Shown: piece by piece, positions 1 through 5,810 of the stretch | Position numbering within the stretch: position 1 is the stretch's first letter | Layout of the letters: the number at the start of each line of letters is the position of its first letter | Made by a program: the position numbers and the translations under genes | Notes under the pieces: model-generated | Database searches by the model: none | Told to the model about the DNA's origin: nothing | Seen by the model: only the letters and a program-made list of their open reading frames with translations | Source: JANNVK01 sp031414415 | GTDB lineage: Bacteria > Acidobacteriota > Blastocatellia > Pyrinomonadales > Pyrinomonadaceae | NCBI GenBank assembly: GCA_031414415.1 | Contig: JANNVK010000125.1 | Coordinates: forward strand, 1 to 17,007 | Direction of reading: 5' to 3' | Length of the DNA: 17,007 nucleotides

Positions 1-200
1 GCTGACCAAGGTCGATTTTTACTGGAGGGTTTAAATATACCCCGCTTATGAAACTGACTTTCAAACGCTAAGAACAAAAGGATGTCGCCACGAGCACGCA
101 GATGAAATTTTCAAACCTTAGACGTTTACCAACAGCTTGAACAGGAAAAAGAGAAAGAGTTTGGAGTTGAAGAAAAAGACCGAAAAAGACGAAGCGAAGA
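1..200 (+). pseudogene. Decayed C-terminal end of a tyrosine recombinase (tentative)
   Basis: No intact gene is present, but pieces in different frames resemble the end of a phage-type integrase in the right order. Codons 12-68 read SIFTGGFKYTPLMKLTFKR, like the stretch before the catalytic HxxR box. Codons 89-118 read HEHADEIFKP before a stop. Codons 115-171 in another frame read TLDVYQQLEQEKEKEFG, like the LGHxxxxxTxxxY region that normally holds the catalytic tyrosine. The roughly 40 residues expected between the first two pieces are missing, so at least one deletion and one frameshift would be needed. The last frame stays open into the next gene but has no start codon. The match is by eye on short segments; the stretch could simply be noncoding. 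Confidence 0.3.
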
Positions 201-270
201 GACAACGCTTGAGGTATTTTTCTATGTCTTAACAGCGAAATTACTACTCTTAGAGGAGATTTATTTACAG

Positions 271-903
271 ATGAAAAAGCAATTTTTTAGTTTAATTCTT
301 ATAATTTTTATTGTTACTTCCTTTGCGAAAGCTCAGACAGCTGAGGTGACAATTTCACTAAATGAAACATTTTTTGATGCTTTTCTCGAAGCAATGTTTA
401 CTAATTTAAAGCAACCCGATTTTAGACTTTCAGAAACGGAAAGCGAAGATTGTGTTGAAAAAATTAAACTCGAAAGGGAAATAAACGGTGTCAAAACGGC
501 AGTTAAATTTAAAAACGGCAAAATCCTTGCACCGATTGCGTTTACCGGAAGTTATAAAGCACCATTATTAGGTTGTTTAGACTTCAAAGGTTGGGCAGAA
601 GCAAATGTCGAACTTGAGTTTGATCAAGCTAAACAGACACTTTTCGGGCGTGCGAATGTCAAAAATGTCCAACTTAATAACGTGCCGAGTTTTGCCGGAA
701 GCGTTGTCGCCAAACTTTTACAAGGTTCAATTGATAAAAAAATAAATCCGGTCGAAATATTAAACGCCGAAAAACTCAATTTTCTAGTTCCGGTCGCGGT
801 TGCACAAGGAAATTTGAATCTCAAAGCCAAGTCAATGCGTCACGAAATTGTCAATAATTCTCTAAATGTTGCGATTATGTATGAATTTTCAAAAGCACCT
901 TGA
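271..903 (+). CDS. Secreted protein of unknown function, possibly a lipid-binding TULIP-like fold
   Basis: I do not recognise a named family. The 210-residue product starts with a clear Sec signal peptide: a KK pair, a hydrophobic core at about residues 5-19 and a likely cleavage near AKA-Q (residues 19-22), so it should be periplasmic or at the outer membrane. The mature part has no transmembrane segment and alternates short beta-like stretches with an amphipathic region around residues 140-165 (SFAGSVVAKLLQGSIDKKIN). That layout recalls TULIP/YceB-type lipid-binding proteins, but this is only a guess from its shape. Cysteines at about residues 61 and 101 could form a disulfide. A GAGGAG ribosome site (253-258) lies 12 bases before the ATG, rather far. 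The reading frame is open back to 106 without another usable start. Der follows after 73 bases. Confidence 0.75.
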   Translation: MKKQFFSLILIIFIVTSFAKAQTAEVTISLNETFFDAFLEAMFTNLKQPDFRLSETESEDCVEKIKLEREINGVKTAVKFKNGKILAPIAFTGSYKAPLLGCLDFKGWAEANVELEFDQAKQTLFGRANVKNVQLNNVPSFAGSVVAKLLQGSIDKKINPVEILNAEKLNFLVPVAVAQGNLNLKAKSMRHEIVNNSLNVAIMYEFSKAP

Positions 904-976
904 ACTACACGCAAACTGGCAGTCGCATTATGTGTGATTCGCTAAAATTAGAAAAATAATGGTAGATTGTTAGTTT

Positions 977-2326
977 ATGAATTTACCATTAGTCGCAATT
1001 GTCGGTCGTCCGAATGTCGGCAAGTCAACACTTTTCAATCGTTTAACAGGATCGCGGAAATCAATCGTCGGTGATGAACCGGGAATTACTCGTGACCGAA
1101 TTTTTGGCGATGTCGATTGGAAAGCCAAGACTTTTTCGCTCGTTGACACTGGCGGAATTGTTCCTGATGATGAAGCAATTATTCCTGTAAATATCTTTAA
1201 ACAAGCGGGTTACGCAATTGAAGCTGCTCAAGCAATTATTTGGGTTGTTGATACTCGTGCGGGAATTACGCCGCTCGATGAAGAACTTGGCATTTTACTT
1301 CGTAATACTGGAAAACCAATTTTTCTCGCGGCAAATAAAGCTGAAACGCGAGTTGTCGAAGAAGAGGCTGGCGAATTTTATAAATTTGGTTTCGATATTA
1401 TGCCAGTTTCTGCCGAACACGGAATCGGAATTGGCGATTTGCTCGATCAAGTTTTTGAGGTTTTAGAGTTTTCGGAAATAGAAGCTGAAGACGAACAACG
1501 CGAAATCAGACTCGCAATTATCGGTCGTCCAAATGTTGGTAAATCATCTCTTCTCAACAAGATACTCGGTGAAGATAGAGTTATTGTTTCGCCTGTTGCG
1601 GGAACAACTCGCGACGCAATCGATACTGATTTAACCGTTGACGGACAGCGATATACAATAATTGATACAGCAGGAATTCGTCGTAAGGGCAAAACGACCG
1701 AAATGGCGGAAAAACTTTCCGTGATTATGGCTCGAAAGGCTTTGGAACGTGCAGATGTGGCGATTTTGTTGATTGATGCGATTGAAGGTTTTGCAAATTT
1801 GGACGCAAATATCGCCGGATACGCACTCGAATCGGGCTGTTCGTTAATTGTTGCGGTTAATAAATGGGACGCGATTGAAGAAAAAGTGACCAATACCGCC
1901 AACGATTTTGAAAAAGAACTTCGGTATAAGATGAAGTTTCTCGATTGGGCACCAATTATCACGATTTCGGCTTTGACCGGACAGCGAGTTCAGAAAATTT
2001 TACCGATTGTCGCAAAAGCATTTGAAGCGAGAGATATTCGTGTCACAACTTCAAAACTTAACGAATTTTTCGAACAAACTGTGATGCAGCCAAAAGGTGG
2101 AAGCGGAAATGCACCCGGAAAAAGTGGTCGAGCACATTTACACGTGAAATACATTACGCAAGGCGGATTGCGTCCGCCAACCTTTATTTTATTCACTTCG
2201 GGCGGAAGACCTGGACTTCATTTTTCGTATTTACGTTATATTGAAAACCGTTTACGTGAAGAATTTGAATTTTTTGCCACACCTTTAAGATTAAAAGAAA
2301 AACATAAAAGCCAAGGGAAAAAATAG
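977..2326 (+). CDS. der: Ribosome-assembly GTPase Der (EngA), double Era-like G domains
   Basis: Der is an essential GTPase that binds the maturing 50S subunit. The 449 residues show the unique double G-domain layout. Domain 1 has the P-loop GRPNVGKS at 10-17, DTGG at 57-60 and NKAE at 120-123. Domain 2 has GRPNVGKS at 183-190, DTAG at 230-233 and NKWD at 295-298. A KH-like domain covers about 355-445, including GGLRPPTFILF and the RPGLHFSYLRYIENRLRE region. Length is within the family's usual 435-495. The first G4 motif ends in Glu instead of the common Asp; to my knowledge this also occurs in other phyla, so it is not evidence of inactivation. The start was chosen because the family begins a few residues before the P-loop. 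No Shine-Dalgarno precedes the ATG (TTGTTAGTTT). Confidence 0.97.
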   Translation: MNLPLVAIVGRPNVGKSTLFNRLTGSRKSIVGDEPGITRDRIFGDVDWKAKTFSLVDTGGIVPDDEAIIPVNIFKQAGYAIEAAQAIIWVVDTRAGITPLDEELGILLRNTGKPIFLAANKAETRVVEEEAGEFYKFGFDIMPVSAEHGIGIGDLLDQVFEVLEFSEIEAEDEQREIRLAIIGRPNVGKSSLLNKILGEDRVIVSPVAGTTRDAIDTDLTVDGQRYTIIDTAGIRRKGKTTEMAEKLSVIMARKALERADVAILLIDAIEGFANLDANIAGYALESGCSLIVAVNKWDAIEEKVTNTANDFEKELRYKMKFLDWAPIITISALTGQRVQKILPIVAKAFEARDIRVTTSKLNEFFEQTVMQPKGGSGNAPGKSGRAHLHVKYITQGGLRPPTFILFTSGGRPGLHFSYLRYIENRLREEFEFFATPLRLKEKHKSQGKK

Positions 2327-2390
2327 TAAAAAAAGGAAATATTAATAAGGTAAGCGAAAGTTTTGCGATATTTTGAAATATATAAATAGT

Positions 2391-2412
2391 TGAATTAAAA
2401 GGTTTTAATTCA
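2391..2412. repeat. Near-perfect 22-bp palindrome
   Basis: TGAATTAAAA and TTTTAATTCA form 10-bp arms around a GG centre. It lies between der and the next gene and its last two bases overlap the first heptamer repeat unit. It could be a hairpin at the end of the der transcript, but it is AT-only apart from the outer G-C pairs and has no T-run after it, so it would be a weak terminator. A protein-binding site is equally possible. Confidence 0.5.
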
Positions 2413-2438
2413 CCATTCACCATTCACAATTTATCATT
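2411..2438 (+). repeat. Heptanucleotide tandem repeat, CACCATT type (4 units)
   Basis: Four successive 7-bp units read CACCATT, CACCATT, CACAATT and TATCATT. The array ends 13 bases before the ATG at 2452, where a ribosome-binding site would normally be. The units fit the same CACYNYT pattern (Y = C or T) as the arrays at 3978-4005 (read on the - strand) and 4026-4172, which suggests one repeat family. Confidence 0.8.
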
Positions 2439-2451
2439 ACCAGTTTAGTTT

Positions 2452-3939
2452 ATGTCAATGGAAGTTATTTTATTACTCATCAGATTATTTTTGTTTGCAG
2501 TTTTCGCAGTTGCCGGAACTGCAAAGTTATTAGATGCAAGAGGTTCGCAACGTTCCGCAGAAGATTTTGGCGTTCCCGAAAATCTTTCCAAAACCTTTTC
2601 GATTGTTCTGCCAATCGTTGAACTCATCGCCGCTTTTGGGTTTCTATTTCAAAGTTATTCTTGGTATTCCGCGATTCTTTCTTTATTTCTGATGATAGTT
2701 TTTATCATCGGAATGATTTATCAAATTTCTCAAGGAAATTCGCCAAATTGTCATTGTTTTGGGCAACTAAGCAAAGAACCAATCGGCTATAAATCATTAA
2801 TAAGAAACGCAATATTTGCAATCTTGGCGACTATTTTGTTGATAAGTGGAAAGGAAACTCAAGGTGTTTCTGCCGTTTCTTGGATCGAGAATTTATCAAA
2901 TGCTGAAAAAATGCAATTCATTTTTGGATTGTTAATTGTTGTGTTATTGACAGTTGCGGTTGTTTATTTAACAAAAATACTTAAACAAGCAAAAGAAGTT
3001 TCGCATCAAATTGAGGTTTTAGAGTTTCTTTCGGCAGACACATCGAAAGAAGTTGAACGCGAAGAAGCGAAAAAGCCTGATGTTGGGTTTCCGATTGGCT
3101 CAATTGTTACTAATTTTTCTTTGCCAAATGTGGATGGAACAAAGGTAGAATTTGCCGGTTTATTAACCGAACGAAAGCCGATTTTATTGTTTTTTGTTGG
3201 TGCAAATTGTGTTCCTTGTCAGCAACTTTTACCTGAAATTGAAGGCTGGCAAGAAGAGCTTGGAAACAAAGTTAAATTTGTTTTCATCAGCAGCGGAAAG
3301 GCAAAAGAGAATATTGCAAAATTTGGAAAAGAGAGAATTCTATTGCTCCAAAAAGACCGTGAAGTAGCAGAAATTTTTGAAGCTCAATGGACTCCGACAA
3401 TGGTTTTCGTCAATGCGGAAGGCGTTCTCGCGAGCCGTCCTGCGGTCGGCGACATTGCAATTCGCGAGTTATTTGCGAAGATCAGGAAACTAGATTTTGA
3501 CAATAAATTAATTTTAGTTAACCCAAATGATGACAGTAAAATTGGTGCTAAACTACCCGAATTTGAACTTCCAAATTCACTCGCAGAAACGACAAAAAAC
3601 ACAGACTTTATCGGTAAAAAATCAATCGCCGTATTTTGGTCGATTACGTGTCCGCATTGCGTCGCATTTTTAGAAGAATTTCGCGATTGGGATGTCAATA
3701 AAACCGCTGACGAACCAAATTTATTAATATTCTCGACCGGAAGTGATGAAAATATGAAAGAACTCGGATTTCGATCAACTTCTGTAACTGATTCTGAATG
3801 GAAAATATCAAACTTGATCGGAATGGAAGGAACGCCTTCAGCAGTTTTAATCAACGAAGATGGACAAATTTCCTCCGAAACTGCACTCGGTGCAAAGAAT
3901 ATTTTAGCTTTATTAGGAAAAGAAAATAGTGAAAAGTGA
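2452..3939 (+). CDS. Membrane protein: MauE/DoxX-like domain fused to two TlpA-like thioredoxin domains
   Basis: The 495 residues fall into three parts. Residues 1-175 form a membrane domain with hydrophobic segments near 5-21, 49-67, 71-91, 117-132 and 154-174, and the NCHCFG motif (C100, C102) typical of MauE-type proteins. A charged linker (176-212) leads to a first thioredoxin-like domain (213-345) with C253-V-P-C256 and the cis-proline loop WTPT (P315). A second one (365-490) has C400-P-H-C403 and GTPS (P462). By family knowledge this should pass electrons or disulfides between the membrane and periplasmic proteins; the substrate is unknown. Direction (oxidase or reductase) cannot be read from sequence. 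The ATGs at 2452 and 2458 are both possible starts and neither has a Shine-Dalgarno. The last codons (NSEK) run into AAAAGTG-like repeat sequence. Confidence 0.9.
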   Translation: MSMEVILLLIRLFLFAVFAVAGTAKLLDARGSQRSAEDFGVPENLSKTFSIVLPIVELIAAFGFLFQSYSWYSAILSLFLMIVFIIGMIYQISQGNSPNCHCFGQLSKEPIGYKSLIRNAIFAILATILLISGKETQGVSAVSWIENLSNAEKMQFIFGLLIVVLLTVAVVYLTKILKQAKEVSHQIEVLEFLSADTSKEVEREEAKKPDVGFPIGSIVTNFSLPNVDGTKVEFAGLLTERKPILLFFVGANCVPCQQLLPEIEGWQEELGNKVKFVFISSGKAKENIAKFGKERILLLQKDREVAEIFEAQWTPTMVFVNAEGVLASRPAVGDIAIRELFAKIRKLDFDNKLILVNPNDDSKIGAKLPEFELPNSLAETTKNTDFIGKKSIAVFWSITCPHCVAFLEEFRDWDVNKTADEPNLLIFSTGSDENMKELGFRSTSVTDSEWKISNLIGMEGTPSAVLINEDGQISSETALGAKNILALLGKENSEK

Positions 3940-3977
3940 TTAAGAACACGGAGCGATAGCGACTTGGCGGCTTTATT

Positions 3978-4005
3978 AAAAGTGAAAAGTGAAAAGTGAA
4001 AAGTG
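3978..4005 (+). repeat. Heptanucleotide tandem repeat, AAAAGTG type (4 units)
   Basis: Four perfect AAAAGTG units in a row; read on the other strand they are CACTTTT. A related AAAATAGTGAAAAGTG stretch lies at 3923-3938 and includes the stop codon of the preceding gene. Between the two is a GC-richer segment (3949-3970) that I cannot identify. Confidence 0.85.
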
Positions 4006-4025
4006 AATGAACAATTTATAATTTT

Positions 4026-4172
4026 ACCGCTCACCGCTCACCGCTCACCGCTCACCGCTCACCGCTCACCGCTCACCGCTCACCGCTCACCGCTCACCGC
4101 TCACCGCTCACCGCTCACCGCTCACCGCTTACCGCTTACCGCTTACTGCTCACTGCTTACCGCTCACCGCTA
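4026..4172 (+). repeat. Heptanucleotide tandem repeat, ACCGCTC type (21 units)
   Basis: Twenty-one consecutive 7-bp units without interruption. Units 1-14 (4026-4123) are identical ACCGCTC. Units 15-17 are ACCGCTT, units 18-19 are ACTGCTC and ACTGCTT, unit 20 is ACCGCTC, and unit 21 is ACCGCTA. Variation is confined to the end nearest tgt, as expected if the uniform part is the more recently expanded one. The array stops 10 bases before the tgt start. There are no spacers, so this is a simple tandem array and not a CRISPR. It is much more GC-rich than its surroundings. Both this array and the 28-bp one just upstream fit CACYNYT, but in opposite orientation. Confidence 0.97.
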
Positions 4173-4182
4173 ACTAAAAAAT

Positions 4183-5424
4183 ATGAATCCAATTAATTGG
4201 AAAATTACAGCTCAAGAAGGGAAAGCACGAACTGGTGTTTTGCAGACAAGGCGTTCGACGATTGAAACGCCTGTTTTTATGCCTGTCGGAACGCAAGGAA
4301 CTGTCAAAGGCGTTCGATATGAATTTCTCGAAGATGAAATGGACGCGAGAATTATTCTCGGAAACACTTATCATTTATGGTTGCGTCCGGGCGTTGAAGT
4401 GATTCGTTCGCTTGGCGGTTTGCACAAATTTTCGACGTGGAATCGTTCCTTACTAACAGATTCTGGCGGCTTTCAAGTTTTTTCGTTATCCGATTTGCGT
4501 AAGTTGAGTGAAGAAGGAGTTGAATTTAAATCGCATCTTGACGGAACAAAAATGTTTCTTTCACCTGAAATTTCGATGGAAATTCAAGCGGCTCTCGGAG
4601 CGGAAATCGTGATGGTTTTTGACGAATGCCCAAAAGGCGACGCGACTCTCGAGGAAACGAAAAAGAGTTTGGATATGACAGTTCGTTGGGCACAGCGTTC
4701 GAAAGACAAATTTAATGAATTACAAGCAAGTGGAATGGATACGGGAAATCCAATGCAAAGTGCAAAATGGAAAATGCAAAATGAAGAAAATCTGAAATCT
4801 GAAATTTGTAATCTTGAATCGCTCAGTGGAAAACAATCTTTATTTGGAATAATTCAAGGTGCTGGGCATTTAAATTTGCGTCGAGAAAGTTTGGAAAAAA
4901 CAGTCGAAATTGGATTTGACGGTTACGCGATTGGCGGTTTGAGCGTCGGCGAAAAAAAAAGTGTGATGTATGAAGTTTTGGATTTTATTGCACATCAAAT
5001 GCCGGAAAATGCACCGAGATATTTGATGGGCGTTGGAACACCGGAAGATCTCGTCGAGGCAGTTTTTCATGGCGTTGATATGTTCGATTGTGTGATGCCA
5101 ACTCGCAATGGGCGAACCGGAAGTGCTTTTGTTTCAACAGGAAGAGTGAATATTCGGAATGCGAAATTTGCAAAACAGAGCGAACCGCTCGATAGCGAAT
5201 GTCCGTGTTCGGTCTGCAAAAGATACTCGCGAGCTTATTTACGGCATCTTTATCAAGCGAATGAAATGCTCGCGGCAATGCTAATTTCGCATCACAATCT
5301 CGCCTTCTTCCTTGACACAATGCGAAAGGTTAGGCAATCTATCAAATTCGGCGAATTTGCCAAATTTAGAAATAATTTTAGAAGTAATTTAAAGGAAAAC
5401 GAGAAAAACATTGATGGCGAATAG
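4183..5424 (+). CDS. tgt: Queuine tRNA-ribosyltransferase (tRNA-guanine transglycosylase)
   Basis: Tgt exchanges guanine at position 34 of GUN-anticodon tRNAs for the queuosine precursor preQ1 in bacteria. The barrel motifs are intact: DSGGFQ at 93-98 (acid-base Asp93), the base-recognition region FDECP at 146-150, FGIIQG at 221-226, GGLSVGE at 251-257 and FDCVMPTR at 301-308, with Asp302 as the expected nucleophile. Zinc ligands are C340, C342, C345 and H371. At 413 residues it is about 35 longer than the usual 375-380. The excess is a hydrophilic insertion at about residues 186-217, between RSKDKF and SLFGIIQG, encoded largely by 7-bp repeats. The catalytic residues are unaffected, so the enzyme is probably active. 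It starts 10 bases after the large heptamer array, with no Shine-Dalgarno. Followed by yajC-secD-secF, a common arrangement. Confidence 0.96.
   Translation: MNPINWKITAQEGKARTGVLQTRRSTIETPVFMPVGTQGTVKGVRYEFLEDEMDARIILGNTYHLWLRPGVEVIRSLGGLHKFSTWNRSLLTDSGGFQVFSLSDLRKLSEEGVEFKSHLDGTKMFLSPEISMEIQAALGAEIVMVFDECPKGDATLEETKKSLDMTVRWAQRSKDKFNELQASGMDTGNPMQSAKWKMQNEENLKSEICNLESLSGKQSLFGIIQGAGHLNLRRESLEKTVEIGFDGYAIGGLSVGEKKSVMYEVLDFIAHQMPENAPRYLMGVGTPEDLVEAVFHGVDMFDCVMPTRNGRTGSAFVSTGRVNIRNAKFAKQSEPLDSECPCSVCKRYSRAYLRHLYQANEMLAAMLISHHNLAFFLDTMRKVRQSIKFGEFAKFRNNFRSNLKENEKNIDGE
4753..4815 (+). repeat. Heptamer repeats inside tgt (9 units, 21 codons)
   Basis: The tgt coding strand here divides into nine 7-bp units: ATGCAAA, GTGCAAA, ATGGAAA, ATGCAAA, ATGAAGA, AAATCTG, AAATCTG, AAATTTG and TAATCTT. 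Nine units are 63 bp, exactly 21 codons, so the frame is kept. They encode most of a stretch (about residues 191-211) that is absent from typical Tgt proteins. On the other strand the first units read CATTTTG and CACTTTG, close to the CACTTTT array upstream of the gene. Confidence 0.75.
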
Positions 5425-5504
5425 GTAATTTGGCAGTTTTGCCTTTTGCCCTTTTTGCTGGAAATGTATATTATCTAGTTTTTCTTATTCTGCATCAAAA
5501 AACA

Positions 5505-5804
5505 ATGAACAGCTTTTTTTTACTCTTTCAAGAAAGTAGTGGTGGCGGACTCTTAAGTTTGTTGCCGCTTCTCGTAATTCCAGTAATATTTTATTTTTTG
5601 TTGATTCGTCCGCAACAGCAACAACAAAAAAAGACCAAAGACTTGCAATCTGAACTAAAAGCAGGGGATGAGGTTGTCACAAATGGCGGTATTATCGGAA
5701 AAATTAAAGAAACTAGAGAAACAAGTTTTATTATAATGAGTGCAGAAAAATCAATGCTTGAAATAGCCAAAACAGCTGTAATTGGCAAAAAATCGGATGT
5801 ATAG
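5505..5804 (+). CDS. yajC: Sec translocase accessory subunit YajC
   Basis: YajC is a small inner-membrane protein that joins SecD and SecF in the holo-translocon. With the ATG at 5505 the product is 99 residues, normal for the family. It has one transmembrane helix at about residues 17-36 (LLSLLPLLVIPVIFYFLLIR) ending in the family signature RPQQQQQKK, then the cytosolic part with LKAGDEVVTNGGIIGKI. An in-frame TTG at 5430 would add 25 residues containing a second hydrophobic segment. I reject it because the family has one helix after a short N-terminus, although neither start has a convincing ribosome site. It lies 80 bases after tgt and 6 bases before secD, so the three are probably cotranscribed. 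Confidence 0.93.
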   Translation: MNSFFLLFQESSGGGLLSLLPLLVIPVIFYFLLIRPQQQQQKKTKDLQSELKAGDEVVTNGGIIGKIKETRETSFIIMSAEKSMLEIAKTAVIGKKSDV

Positions 5805-5810
5805 TTTTGT

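Noticed and set aside
1447..1962. Long - strand reading frame inside der
   Set aside because: It lies opposite a strongly conserved gene and shows no protein motif; it is a shadow frame.
977..2326. NKAE in the first G domain as a sign of a defective Der
   Set aside because: All other motifs are intact, and Glu at this position occurs in other functional Der proteins as far as I recall.
3384..4034. 216-codon - strand frame over the end of the thioredoxin-like gene
   Set aside because: It runs antisense to the conserved CPHC domain and begins in the AAAAGTG repeats; no recognisable motif or ribosome site.
4026..4172. Possible CRISPR array
   Set aside because: The units are 7 bp with no spacers between them, so it is a simple tandem repeat.
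4003..4173. Small open frame running through the heptamer array from a GTG, in frame with tgt
   Set aside because: It encodes only a TAHRSPL heptapeptide repeat, has no ribosome site and ends in TAA 9 bases before the tgt ATG. A 7-bp array without stop codons is open in any frame.
5430..5504. TTG start giving a YajC 25 residues longer
   Set aside because: It would add a second hydrophobic segment not typical of YajC; the ATG at 5505 gives a normal 99-residue protein.
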